Assembly (NCBI RefSeq): GCF_043290135.1
Contig: NC_134702.1
Coordinates: 197,440,491 to 197,504,490 of the forward strand
From: Rhipicephalus microplus
Taxonomy: Eukaryota; Arthropoda; Arachnida; Ixodida; Ixodidae
DNA length: 64,000 nucleotides
Direction of reading: 5' to 3'
Positions within the stretch are counted from its first letter, which is position 1; every line of letters begins with the position of its first letter. A model generated the notes under the pieces. The model did no database searches. It worked only from the letters and a program-made list of their open reading frames with translations, and was not told where the DNA came from. Shown piece by piece: positions 1 through 11,176 of this stretch. A program made the translations under genes and the position numbers.

Positions 1-119
1 TAGGCCCGTGTGCCGGGGTATGCGTGCATGTTAAAAAATCCCAGGTGGTCGAAATTTCAGGAGCGTTCCACTACGGCGTCTTTCATAATCATATGGCGGT
101 TTTGAGACCTTAAACCCCA
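1..119 (+). mobile_element. tRNA-SINE (Ruka-like), 3' part, cut by window start
   Basis: This is the 3' body of the SINE seen complete at 45,480-45,716. It carries the conserved blocks CCAGGTGGTCGAAATTTC, CCACTACGGCGTC and TTAAACCCCACATAT. The flank AACATAAGGTAGCCGT at its 3' end equals the target duplication of the block R copy, so the insertion predates the segmental duplication. It lies just 3' of the minus-strand gene's stop codon. Confidence 0.85.
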
Positions 120-177
120 CATATATTATTAACATAAGGTAGCCGTAACCACTATCTGTCGCTGACAGTTAGTTCTA

Positions 178-590
178 TTAGTTGCAGGTTTTTTGAAGTG
201 TCGCTGGAGGGACTTCTTCAATACATAGCAGCTTTAAAGAAATGCATACCGACTCGTTTTGAGCAGTCACACTATTGCTATTATAATTTATATTTTTTCC
301 CTCAATATGTCCTTTGAATAACTCAAGTTGAGAAGCTCGATATGCGGCACTAGTCCATTTCTCTTCAAGTACTGCCATCATTTCCATTCTTCTCATGTCC
401 ATTTCCGCTTCCCTCAATCGGATGTCGTCGGCAGGCTGCTGGTCTAGCAGCTTCATGTTGTCCTCGTACTGCTGAATTCGTAGGTCCAGCTTTCTTTTGT
501 CGATCTGGTAGCTGAGAAGGCGCATTTCGGCATCCTGATCAAACCTGGCCTCCAAAAACGCCAGCGTTGCCTCATTTTGGCTTCTCCCTG
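178..590 (-). pseudogene. Exon 3 (terminal, coiled-coil) of SANT/Myb-like gene, copy L
   Basis: This exon is open from the splice acceptor to a TAA stop at 178-180 and encodes about 137 residues. The acceptor is a tandem NAGNAG: minus-strand ...TTTTCGCAG|CAG|GGAG, so the exon starts at 590 or 587. Both choices continue the phase-1 end of exon 2 at 10,575. The first ~80 residues are highly charged and helical (motifs ATLAFLEARFDQDAEMRLL, YEDNMKLLDQQ and REAEMDMRRMEMMAVLEEKW), typical of a coiled-coil tail. The block R copy has a 2-nt insertion and stops, whereas this exon is undamaged. I do not recognise a named orthologue. The gene resembles, from memory, an expanded tick family of uncharacterised SANT-like proteins. 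It is called a pseudogene because of lesions in the other exons. Confidence 0.6.
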
Positions 591-3577
591 CTGCGAAAAC
601 ATGAAAACATGAAACAGTGGACTTGACATACTGAAGAACCTAAAGGGATACTGAAAAAAGCTTTTGCAACTGTAATTTTCAAGCAACTTGAAAGATTGGG
701 TCCTGAAATCAATTGATACAATCCTCATTTGGCAAAAACTTTGCCTGCCTGGCCTGCCATGCAGATTTAGGTGGTGACTCCTCCCCTCCCCTCAACAGAA
801 ACAAACTGAAATAGAATTCTACATGCACCGTAGTTACATTGCCGAGACTGTGAAGCATTCCTCACTTGAAAGATGCGACAGTGCTTAGCCGCTCATCAGA
901 CAAGGTGACTACATTATTCATCGAAGCTGCACCCATAAAAAAAGATGGTGCATGTGTTAGCATGGCGTCATTAAAGAAAAAAAAAATATTTCTTGATTTG
1001 TATAATTATATGATTGAGCGTTTGCTATGAGCGGAGGAGTGCAAGAGATTGCTGAACAGCTTTTTATTTTCATGTGTATGGTGTATATTATATGCACTGC
1101 GGCAAATAAAAATCAGGTGCGAGTCAGCGCTCATCTGTGTTCCCAGTGTGTCCCTGTTTTCTTGCACTGGTCTTTCGTTACAGTGCTTGCAAACCAAGAG
1201 CCCCCTGATAAGCATTAAAAATCTAGCGTCAACTGAAAAAGACGAGCACTCTTGCTGTGATCTCAGTGCCATATACACGTCAATTTTACGAAAATCAAAG
1301 AAATATTTATGCTTCTGCGGAATGCCCATTGATTTTTCTATCTGTTTTCTGCAAAAATGTTTCGGTTGAACATATATGAATACCAAACATTTTAGTTGAA
1401 CGCGCTTTAATACTGAAATTCTTATTTCTGAAAGTAGTACAAAAAATTTTTGTGTTCTGCAATGCTGGCAGTGGCAGATTGAAACTATGCAACTTCAACC
1501 AGCCCTACCATCCCTTGGAAAGTGGCAAGGCTTTATGTTGCTATAACAAGCTATGCCACAGAAAGTGCACCAAAACATTAACTCTCTGGAAAAACTTGTG
1601 ACTTCTCTAGTGTAAAATTATACGTAATCTATTGAATAAGCTAAGGCCGCTTTATGCTGCTGAATAATATGCCCGTAAGCTATGAAATATTACAATGGAC
1701 TTCAAAGATTGACTGTTGCATCCATATTTATACTTGAGCTCAAAAGCACACTGTTGTCAAGTCAAAGTTGGTGCTGTGGTTGCACAATGGCACAGATTTC
1801 TGTGACGAAATGAATTCTTTCCTGAATGCAATATTGGCCGACAAGCCTTCTAAAGTCTAGGTTCTTTTAGATAGAGCAAATACTTTGTTATGTGCCTCTT
1901 AGCGGCGCGCGTCGTCCAGGGTCTATGCTGTAAATGCAGTCAGTTGTGCTTGTGCACTGCCTCTAGGCAGTGGCTTTGGCACATTTGTTGAAAGCTCAAG
2001 AAAATGCACAAAATGGTCTTGTCTACTGCTTTATAAATCCTTTGAAAATGTGCACTTCACACTCTCATTGAAATCGATTTGCCACTTGAGTTTTAATTGT
2101 AGTTACAAAATCAGCATATGTTTGGGCAGTCCAGTACTGCTCATTGCATAAACCACAGCTTCCTTGATGACATGTAGTGATGGAAGTGCTGCTTCAATCG
2201 CTCTAAACTGCTCCAAAAGAGAAATGCTGCTCTGAAGAGTATTCTTTGTTACTTATTGCTCCATGGCTGCTCTGAATTGACACTGAGAGTATAAGAATTA
2301 CGAAATTTTATCGTTTGACCGACTCATAAGACCTAAAGAAACTGAAAAGAATCTGCGTACTACCACCCAGTGTGTTACTTGTGTGCAGCGTTATTGGCTC
2401 TGATCTCATATGTGCAGCAAGAATTGGCATATGAAGTATATAGCTCGTAGGTTTTTTTTCAGCTAGGCATGCAGGCTTCTAGGATGAAATTCGAAAATGA
2501 GCGGGATTGATTTCATCTAATGCCGATGATCTACTGCTTATTTGGCAACAAATATATGGGACTGTGGTTACTTCTAAAATGTGGTGCTCACCGTTTCCAG
2601 TTTGATTAGATTTTTTGCCACACATAGTAGTATTTTAAATTGCAGCCTATTGCGCAGCACATTTTGAGCATTCTGCTATTGCATGCAACATAAAATTTAC
2701 AACGATTTTTGTCTGGTAAATATGCTTCCTTAGAAATAATATCGAGATTATTGGACAATGATCCGACCTCGTACTAATGTATGGCAAATTTAATGACTTC
2801 TCCTGGAACACTGATAGCTGCTCGTAACTACCAGATTTGCTGCTCCGAAAAGAACTATGGCTGCTCCAAAATATGCTCCAAAAAGTAAAAATGCATTTCC
2901 ATTAAGGGACATCTAATAATAATGAAAGTGTCTAAAAGATTGCAGCAAAATATGTCCTAATGACATGGAATACTTGTGTCTCAGTATGACCTCACAATAT
3001 GGTACATCAAATATAATTTCTGCAGAAGCTGACAAAAATATCAATATGTTAACAGGCAGCCATGTTTCATAAATTGTATTATGAATTATTAAATGCTGAT
3101 ATTCATACCAGCAGCAGTGCCATGCTCATCGCACTGTCTGTTTTATTTTTAAGGGAACAAATAAAACATGAAACAGGCTTAGTTGTCGAACTGCTAAATA
3201 CAAGATTGTAGGTTGAATTACCAGCCACTGTGGCTTCATTTCAGTGTCAGTGAAATACAATGGCATTCGTGTACTAACCGACGTTGACATAAAAGAACTG
3301 AAAGTCGTAAAGATTAATGCCGAGTACGTACATTACAACACACCTCATACTCATATTGTGGGTTTCGCAAGCGATATCTCACAAATTGTAGCCATTGAAA
3401 ACATAACAAACAGGGAGATAAAGTTACCAGAATGATATACCTCGCAATGGTGTACGGTTATGAGTGGCTTGAGAAGAGGGCCAATACGCACTTGTTTCTC
3501 GCGTTTGGCTTGCCTCATAGGCCGTGCCAGATGTCTCAGACGCTGGAAAAATTGACCCCATCTTTGTCACATACGGG
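591..3577. other. Intron 2 interior, non-coding
   Basis: This is part of the long intron between exon 2 and exon 3 of the minus-strand gene. It is AT-rich and contains runs of GCTGCTC/TGCTCC-type words around 2,190-2,290 and 2,820-2,885. The short open frames (for example 1,006-1,386 and 3,244-3,435) are broken or shifted in block R, so I do not call genes. This is the stretch into which LINE B inserted in block R, at the position equivalent to about 2,635. Confidence 0.6.
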
Positions 3578-3593
3578 ATTATTCAACGTGATG

Positions 3594-3836
3594 TGCCCCG
3601 CCGCAGTGGTGTAGTAGCTAAGGTACTCGGCTGCTGACCCGCAGGTCTCGGGTTCGCATCCCGGCTACGGCGGCTGCATTTCCGATGGAGGCGGAAATGT
3701 TGTAGGCCCGTGTGCTCAGATTTGGGTGCACGTTAAAGAACCCCAGGTGGTCGAAATTTCCGGAGCCCTCCACTACGGCGTCTCTCATAATCAAGTGGTG
3801 GTTTTGGGACGTTAAACCCCACATATCAGTCAATCA
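3594..3836 (+). mobile_element. tRNA-SINE (Ruka-like), block L only
   Basis: This is a full-length 243-bp copy. Its tRNA-like head has an A-box-like segment (TGGTGTAGTAGCTAAGG) and a B-box-like segment (GGTTCGCATCC). The conserved body ends in CCCCACATATCAGTCAATCA. It is flanked by a perfect 16-bp target duplication, ATTATTCAACGTGATG, at 3,578-3,593 and 3,837-3,852. Block R at about 54,885-54,900 has a single uninterrupted copy of that 16-mer, so this insertion is later than, or specific to, this copy. The copy matches Ruka, the ixodid tick SINE, as I recall it. Confidence 0.95.
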
Positions 3837-3852
3837 ATTATTCAACGTGATG

Positions 3853-4638
3853 ACAGAATTTTATGTAAGCCTACCGCGTAGTTGTTGCACTAGGCAACAA
3901 TACGAAGAGCAACACATTTGCATCTGTATACTTGCCCAAGTATTAAAAATGCCGTCAGCTGTGCTCACAACCAAAGAAAATCGGTCAGTTTCACGTGGCA
4001 CATGAAACCCCACAAATAATTGTTATTAAAAATGACAAGAATACAAGAGTAATAATATATCTGGTGATGGTGTATGGCTGCCACGAACTTTTTTTGAGGG
4101 CCCATCAACAGTTGTTGCCAGCCCATCATCAGTTGTTGCCGGCGTGTGGTTCAACTCATCAGCCATGCCAGCTGCGCTCATGTTAGGAGCTAGAAAAATT
4201 CACCCTATTATGGGTACACATGTGATTCTTCAAAGTAATGAGATTATTTCAAGTAAACACTTAGGTGGCTCATTGCGTTTGGCAGGATGACAAAAAGCAA
4301 CAAAACACCTGCACTAGTAGGATTGCTGAAGTAATAATTAAGCAACGTAGAAAAAATATTCACGATTCTAGCTATTGCCACTGGTGTCTGCGTAAATTAC
4401 CAAACAGAGAGCGAGGCCATTTATTAATTAAAATATCCATTCCGTGCTACGAGATGGTACTGCTACATATGCTCAACCAACAACCACAGAAACAAAACAC
4501 TGCTCTGGGGTAAGCTATATAGATGATAAGAACAATGCAGGAGATGTCGCAGATAGTAACGCTGTCTACATGCACAAGAACACTACTGTGCAAAGTAAGT
4601 GAAGGCAGTTTTATCGAACAACGGCTTTCTAACAACAG
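3853..4638. other. Intron 2 interior with a short tandem duplication
   Basis: No gene is seen. At about 4,101-4,142 a unit of roughly 20 bp (GCCCATCAACAGTTGTTGCC, then GCCCATCATCAGTTGTTGCC) is repeated in tandem. The same duplication is present in block R at about 55,140-55,182. The segment ends at the 5' leader of LINE A. Confidence 0.55.
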
Positions 4639-5006
4639 AGTGAGCACGGAGGCACGCACCAAGACAGCATGCTCCAAGTTCCGCGTTGGTGCCGTTTACA
4701 GGCTTACCTGGCTTCACTTCTGGTGCTGCAGCCATTGTTGCAAGTTCCCTCGTGTTCCACGAGTGTGTGGTGGCTTCCGCTTCACAGTCGTTGTAATAAG
4801 CCACCTTACTCGCAGCACAGAAAGAACCCAAACTCTGATGCAAGCATTGTCGCCCCTATCATCTTCGCATGGCCTTTTTCTACGATGACGTTGCTACCAG
4901 TGCAGGACTTAAGCGGGTGGCGCTGCAACAGCTTCTTCAGTGGGCACGGAGGCACGCACCGAGACAGCTTGCTCGCTGCAAATTCCACGTTTCTGCCTTT
5001 TACAGG
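4639..5006 (+). promoter_or_regulatory. LINE A duplicated 5' leader / internal promoter region
   Basis: Two leader copies start 300 bp apart. Both begin AGTGRGCACGGAGGCACGC and end TTTACAG|G. After that G the outer copy continues CTTACC and the inner copy TGTGTA. The inner copy is preceded by TTC, giving TTCAGTG across its first base, close to the arthropod initiator TCAGTY. This suggests that the leader's first base is the transcription start and that a new promoter lies in the ~236 bp between the copies. Function is inferred. Confidence 0.5.
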
Positions 5007-5049
5007 TGTGTAAACCATGCTTCCTGTATGCTAAGCAAACTGATAATCG

Positions 5050-5830
5050 ATGTTTGATTCTGCTTCCGTGTACCGGAAGTGCTTGCCATTATTGCATGCG
5101 ATTGTTTTTCGATTGTTTACCTGTTACTTCTGTCTGGTGATATTGAAGCTAACCGGGGCCCTGACAAGCGTAGGAAGGCCTTGCTTGAAATGGATTCATT
5201 ACCTGATGATCCCTCCGAAAAGATGGCAGTCATATTTAACCTCATTAAGGACCTTCACACCCAGTCAACTCAGTCAGACAAAGTGCAAAGCACGTTAGCA
5301 ACCGACGTCTAAGAAAAAAGGACAAGCCAAAAGAAAATTGGAACTCAAGTTGCAACAATACAGAAGAGGCTGGAAGAGTTAGAAGCAAGAACTAGTTCTA
5401 TCAAGCACTTAGAACAGGCTGTTGATGGCGTGGAGGCGTCGATGAGATCGTTTGATAAACATCTTGAGAACTTGAAAGCTCGCCTAAACGAACAGGGGGA
5501 CCGTTGCCGGCAAAATAACGTAATCTTTCGAGGTATTCCAGACTCTCAAGAATCGTGGCAACAATCGGAATCCAAGATAAAGTCCATCCTAACAAGCACG
5601 GTCGATGCGCTACCAGACAACGCAATCGAGCGCGCTCATCGGTTGTGTTCGTACGCACCAACCAAATGTCGGCCATTATATGTTTAATTTTCGGACTTCA
5701 TACCCAAAGAAAAAATTGTTTTCTGCGCGAGTAGCACTTAAAGAGCAAGGTATAAGTGTGACAGAAGATTTCTGTGCAGCCACTCGTGATGTGAGACGAA
5801 TATATTAGAGTTTGCTAGAAATCAACCTAG
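5050..5830 (+). pseudogene. LINE A ORF1 relic with 2A-like head, copy L
   Basis: The frame holding the 2A-like motif (5,121-5,162, read L-L-L-L-S-G-D-I-E-A-N-R-G-P) continues into a hydrophilic N-terminal part, then an in-frame TAA at 5,310-5,312. Beyond it is a coiled-coil region (about 5,340-5,500) and an ORF1-like domain (NVIFRGIPDSQESW ... ERAHRLC). A second frame, opened by an ATG at 5,050, overlaps the start, and a frameshift near 5,100-5,120 probably separates them. After 5,687 the frame shifts again. In LINE elements ORF1 binds the element RNA and acts as a chaperone. The 2A proline is replaced by arginine (CCG to CGG) in both duplicated copies, so the peptide would probably not skip now. 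Confidence 0.75.
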
Positions 5831-6049
5831 CGTAAACACATATCAAGTGCGTTACAAAAAGTTAATCATGAATGAGAAGCAGTACATCTACGACTCGATA
5901 AGGCAATGTGTAAAAAAAGTCGAGGCATTACGAGCACCCATAGCTACGGCCGGCAACACAACACGTGTTTCGCCATCCGCATCTGGTACCCGGCTTTCCA
6001 ATCGCTCTGCGAAATAGGAACGGGACAGGGTCAACAACCGTGAACCGCT

Positions 6050-8770
6050 CAATACAGCTTTTCTTTTTACTAACATCAGAAGCATTATCAACAAACGTCC
6101 TTTATTGGATTCGGCCATCTATACATGCGAACCGGATATAATCGCATTGACAGAAACGTGGCTTCAACCAGCAATCGGGACCATGAATTATTTGACAACT
6201 CACGCGATTTCTTTATTTACCGCTGTGACCAAAATAATACTTCTGGCGGTGGCGTGCTTTTGGCGATGAATAAACGTTTGCCTTCAGACTGCATTACAAC
6301 TGCTTCGAATTTGGAGATTGTAGGGGCAGTCGTAACGCTAGGCTACCAAAAAATAATTTTGGGTGTTTGTTATCGCCCCCCAAGTTTTACTACAATGTTT
6401 GTGTGTGATTTACATGATGTGATTACTAGTGTTTTTTCATTACACCACACGGCCTATTTTCCTACTTAGTGATTTCCATATGCCTAATATCTTACGGGAA
6501 AATGAACCCGTCACAGTGTACCAAAACTCATTTATGGCGCAAGACTTCTTAGAGCTGTGCAGTACATTTTCTCTAGGACAGTTGATTGAAGAACCAACCA
6601 GGATAAGACCATTCGTTTAAAGTACACTCGATCTTGTATTGACCACGCAACCCGATCTTGTTTCTGATGTAACTTATCTGCCCGGAATAAGTGATCATCG
6701 CCTTCTCTCGTTTAACGTTTGCCTTGCGCAACCTAAAGCCGTTAAAACGAATAAGACGCTACGAAATTACAACAAGGCCGACTTTCTTACAATCAACAAT
6801 GATCTTGCTGTATTTCTTGATGATTTCTTGAATGATTTCGACTATCGCGACGTTTAGTCAAACTGGAGTATCTTTTTTGCTAAGGCTGTGGAGCTAACAG
6901 ATAAGCACATTCGTGCTTGCGCTATCTCCTCCACCCTAAAAAAACACCATGGTATAATCACCAGCTTAAACGCTTGTCTAATAAATTGAAGCGTCTCTTC
7001 AAATCGGCTAAATTTATCAATAGTAGGGCTCGTTGGTCAGATTAAAAGAAGTGCGCTGATGAATACGTGCAGGCCTTAAAAGTTGCCAAAAATTGTTTTC
7101 TAAGCAACACCTTACCTACGATGTTGAAGACTAACCCTAAAAAAGTTTGGCGAGTGATCAATGCTGAAGAAAGTGATGTTATAGTACTTAATGATTTTAG
7201 CGGTAACGCTATACCGACCGACCAATGCTCGCACATGCCTAATGATGTTTTTTTTTTCAAAAAAATTTCCTTTACCCACCATAACCAACGCTTCCCATGT
7301 GCAACTTATCACCACGATCATATGTTTCCTGTCATTTTCAGCTACGATGGTGTCGCAAGCATTATTGAGTCACTGAAACCATCCTCGGCAAAGAGTAGCG
7401 ATCGAATAAACGTGTAATTCCCCCAAAATACTGTCTGTTATTCATCCATATTACTAACCGAATTTTTCGAACAGTCACTCAACGACGGTGTTCTGTCATC
7501 TGAGTAGAAAGTCGGAAAGGTAGTTCCAATCCACAAATCGGGTAACAAGCATTCTCCCTTAAACTACAGACCCATTTCCCTCACTAGTATACCATGGAAA
7601 ATATTACAACACATTTTGGCTTCTCACCCAGCAATTTTTTTAGAGTCACACTCAATTTCCACCCAAGCGCAACATGGATTTCACAAGTCATCGTCTTGCG
7701 AAACTCAATTAACAATTTTAGTGCATAAACTAAACACCTTTTTTGACAACAGCTTGCTCGCCGACTGCATTTTCTTCGATTTTTCTAAAGCTTTTGACAG
7801 GGTGTGCCACAAACTGCTCATTTCGAAATTACGACTACTTTACCTTGACCCCTGCCTTGTAACTTGGATTGAAAGTTTTCTACTAACTGCTCACAATTCG
7901 TTTCGGCTAATGGAATTAATTCCGCGGAGTGTGCGGTGCATTCCGGTGTACCACAGGACTCCGTTCTTCGTCCGCTTATTTTTCTAATCTATATTAACGA
8001 TCTGCAATTTTGCGTCACCTCATCTATTTATCTTTTTGCCGATGATTGCGTAATTTGTCGTGAAATAACTGGACCTAACGACGTCGCCCTTCATCAATCC
8101 AACCTCACTGCAGTCCTTAACTGGTGTAACACATGGCTCACTGAATTAAACATTAAAAATTGTAAATTCATCCATGTGTCAAGAAAGATCTCCACTTTAC
8201 TTACTTATAACTTATATAACACACAATTAGACAGGGTGACCTCTTATAAGTACCTCGGAGTTCATATGAGTAACAATCTAACATGAAATACTCGTATTAA
8301 CGATGTTGTTTGTAACGCTAATCGCATGCTCGGATATCTTCATCGTAACTTCATCAAATCACCTTCTTCTGTCAAGCTGATGTTGTATAAAGCACTAGTT
8401 TGTACTAAACTTAAATATGCCGCTTCTGTTTGGGATCCATACCATCATCATCTGGTGCATTCATTAGAAATGGTACAAAATAACTCTGTTCGCTTCTTAA
8501 CAGCTAATTACAATGGAAACACGAGCATCACACAAATGAAATCTACCCCTAAACAACCTTCACTTGCTTCTCGTCGTACTACAATCCACTTAACCCTTTT
8601 CCATAAATTATATCACAACTCATACTTCCGTGATTTACTAATCCTTCCGCCACATTACGTTTCACGTCGTTTAGATCACGCCCATAAAGTTGGCATCCCG
8701 TCGTCTCAAACAGAGTCATTTTGACAATCATACGTACCACGCACTTCACGCGATCGGAGTTGCCTTCCCG
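6050..8770 (+). pseudogene. LINE A ORF2 relic (APE endonuclease + reverse transcriptase), copy L
   Basis: Endonuclease pieces lie at about 6,060-6,720. They include NIRSIINK, DIIALTETWLQP, a GVCYRPP box, LLSDFHMPNI in place of the GDFN box, and SDHRLLSF. A linker with KKVWRVIN follows (about 7,130). Reverse-transcriptase motifs come next: NYRPISLTSIPWK (about 7,563), HGFHKSSSCETQL, FFDFSKAFDRV (7,775-7,805), SGVPQDSVL (7,939) and LFADDC (8,032). The C-terminal region ends near 8,760. At least five frame breaks or stops interrupt it, so it cannot encode an active protein. Confidence 0.85.
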
Positions 8771-9146
8771 AATTGTTTGTAACAATTTCAGATCGTGACG
8801 CACTTGTGACTGTAATAACCAATTCTTTGAATACCTTATACATTTCTAAAAATAGGATTTCACCGTTACCTGTTGAATTTGCTGTACCTGTTGCACTGAA
8901 GTGTAACAATGCTCATTGTATACTTAGAAACGTTATTATTATCTTTTTTAAAAGAATGTACTTTTCTATTTTCTTATATGCCATTTTTATATTTCTCATT
9001 TTTTTCTTTTGTTTTACTTCAATCTGCTGTTCTATAGCCAAAAACATTGCATTGCCTCTTGTACTTACAAACTTGTTTTGTTGTTTTTACAACTCCCCTC
9101 TGTAATGTCTGTTGACCCTAAGAGTAAATAAATAAATAAATAAATA

Positions 9147-10574
9147 CAGGTTTAGAAGAGTATGCTGGCAAAAATGTGTATAGGGGCCACACCAATTCTT
9201 TGCTAGAGTGAAGTATATTTAAACTTGAGTTTTTACATACATTGGGCCTCAGCTGATGGGGGCTAGTCAAAATGACAGTGTGCGTCTGGATTATCCACAT
9301 TATTTTCTGCATCTTAATCCTTCCTTGCGTACATGGTATGCATCAGTGAAGCGTCTGGGGTCATGGCTTCACCTTGCACAGATGGAAAATACTAAAACAC
9401 ATGAATTCAAAAACCAGAGCCTCTGGAGTGATGTTAGTCGTACAAGTTCCCTAACATTTCCCCCTGAAACAGGCGCATATTCGCTTTCAATCAGGCTGAA
9501 CGAGATCAGTGACCAAGAACGCTAGAAACCATTGTGGCAGAACATCATTTGCAAATTTGTGTATAAAGTTACTTAATAGGACGTACAACGAGCAGACATG
9601 TGTGATTACATCCAAGCAGAAATGAAAAAGAAACATAAAAATAAAGCCAGATTACAGCAGCTTTTCGCATTGTAAGTAGAATTTACATAATTTTTTTAAA
9701 ATAACCAAACACAGGTATGTCGTACAGCCCAGAAGAAGCGTCTCGGAGCTAGAGTCCTGCGTCGATCGCTGCTGTATGCAGTTGCATAGTACGATGCTGT
9801 CATGCACCCATCATTTGTCATCAAAATTACAGCATGTATATGAATCCCTGCTCTATTCCGTGTGTTATTTACCGGGCAAAAAGAGTTCCACGGTGAGAAG
9901 CGGTCCTGCTCTTCGGGCAGCCAGTGCACCTTGTTAAGCTGCTGCGTAAGCGCACAGTATACTGCCCTTCTCGGACACCAACCACTCTTGCGCTCACGTT
10001 TGGGGCATGTGTTGTCGCGTGCATCTCCAACTGCATATTCATGAGAGATCAAAACAAATCATTACAAATGTTTTACAGCATTTTGCTTGTTACTATTCTT
10101 TGATTAGACACTCTGACTATGAGGCTTTTCATTGTGCTTAAGAAATAGGTGCCAGAACAATAGGTTGTTGGTCCCTTTGAGGTTACTTAAGAAGACGGAT
10201 TATCAGATAATAGGGGGGCACTTGTTGCGACCTAATAACGGTGTCATCATGGCATTCACTAAAACATTTATATTAGCTGAAAATAGCAATTACCTCGTGC
10301 ATATCAATAGGAAATTAAAACTTTCAGGAAGCAACACATAAAAGATTTAAGCGCGCATAATAGTAATCATGATTATAACGACACGACTACTGTTATTAAT
10401 AGTAATGTTAATAATAATGTCTCAAATGTGTCAACCAATAAAGAGTATATTTGGCCTCGAATGGTGCGAGTTAATTTGGTTGAACGATGTAGATGAGTGG
10501 CATTGTGTCAGAGCTACCCTCTCCCCGCCTTATAAAACAAGAAAAGGAAAAAAGGGGGGTAGCGAAGATCTTAC
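9147..10574. other. Intron 2 interior between LINE A and exon 2
   Basis: No recognised gene. A frame at 9,256-9,525 (90 codons) is also open in block R (60,329-60,634, 101 codons). It has no recognisable domain and differs by many replacement-type changes, so I treat it as chance plus shared descent. The stretch next to exon 2 is simple AT-rich DNA. Confidence 0.5.
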
Positions 10575-10852
10575 CAGATTGATTGGTTATCTCCGCTGCT
10601 GATTCATCAGCATAGCACTCCAGCGCGGTGATGGGGCCGCCGTCCCAACTGGCCCGCGTGGTAGGTCTGACCCGCTTGGTGCTGGACCCGGACGCAGACC
10701 CTGGCGCGGTCTCTGATGCGGAAGCTGGAGCTTTCTTTACATGGTGCTTCCGAACAGAAGACCGTGGTGGCCGATACGAGTATACGGTGGTGAGGTCGGC
10801 CACGTGCTAGAGAAGTACGTCGATTGCCGCGTATTCTTCTTCTGTTATTGAT
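10575..10852 (-). pseudogene. Exon 2 of SANT/Myb-like gene, copy L
   Basis: This 278-bp exon is bounded on the minus strand by an acceptor ...GCTTGACTAG|ATC (exon begins at 10,852) and a donor TCTG|GTAAGATC (exon ends at 10,575). It would add about 92 residues, starting S-I-T-E-E-E-Y-A-A-I-D-V-L, then a Ser/Ala/Pro/Arg-rich linker (KKAPASASETAPGSASGSS) and ending A-E-I-T-N-Q-S. Phase 1 at its end joins exon 3 exactly. It has one in-frame TAG (10,807-10,809), where block R reads CAG. Both splice sites are conserved in block R. In related tick proteins, as I remember them, a T-E-E-E-Y segment follows the SANT-like domain, which agrees with this order. Confidence 0.6.
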
Positions 10853-10935
10853 CTAGTCAAGCAAACAATCACGTTTACAAAGTTTGGCCACATTGTGGTG
10901 GCTTGAAGATAACCTTAAATATACGTTCTACTTTC

Positions 10936-11176
10936 TTTTTTGTGTTTTTGCGTCATTTCGTAGGAAGTGGGCCAGGAAAAGGTCAACGCGCACTTTCACA
11001 CTTCGTGAATCAAGTGTCCGCCGCCGTAGCATTGACACTCTTACAGTTATTGTGTGCCAATGCGAAGCATTCTCGAAAGGGTTGAGTGGAAGAACTTCAT
11101 CGAGGATAATTTTATCGTCGGAAGGCGAGTAGCATGTCCGTGGCGCCATGCTGGTTGCGGGCATTGAAGTAGCCAT
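10936..11176 (-). pseudogene. Exon 1 (SANT/Myb-like domain) of the three-exon gene, copy L
   Basis: The exon begins at an ATG (11,174-11,176) in a good context (ACAAAATGG). After a short Met/Ser/Pro-rich head it encodes a compact helical region with LDEVLPLNPFENASHWHTI and SRSVKVRVDLFLAHFLRND. This resembles the SANT/Myb-like first domain of an expanded, uncharacterised tick protein family that I recall. Such domains usually bind DNA or histone tails, but no function can be assigned here. Block R has a perfect donor GTAAGT at the matching site, whereas this copy reads GAAAGT and has lost one A just before it, so splicing would fail or use another site. Intron 1 is about 83 bp. The whole gene spans 178-11,176 and would encode about 310 residues. 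Confidence 0.6.

Larger units (their letters stand above)
4639..9146 (+). mobile_element. LINE A: decayed APE-type non-LTR retrotransposon, copy L
   Basis: This is a ~4.5-kb element of CR1/L2 type. In order it has two copies of a 5' leader (4,639-4,702 and 4,939-5,006), an ORF1 with a 2A-like head and coiled coil (about 5,050-5,830), an ORF2 with endonuclease, reverse transcriptase and C-terminal region (about 6,050-8,770), a 3' UTR and a short (AAAT)n tail of about five units. It sits inside intron 2 of the minus-strand gene, in the opposite orientation. The same insertion is at the same place in block R, so it predates the segmental duplication. Both ORFs are interrupted by stops and indels. 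The subclass (CR1 versus L2) is inferred from motifs only. Confidence 0.9.

Noticed and set aside
1049..1369. 106-codon plus frame, with a partial counterpart at 47,999-48,268
   Set aside because: The overlapping frames on both strands are equally long, the peptide has no domain, and the reading differs in block R.
9256..9525. 90-codon frame also open in block R (60,329-60,634)
   Set aside because: No domain, no splice context and many replacement-type differences. Shared descent alone explains it.
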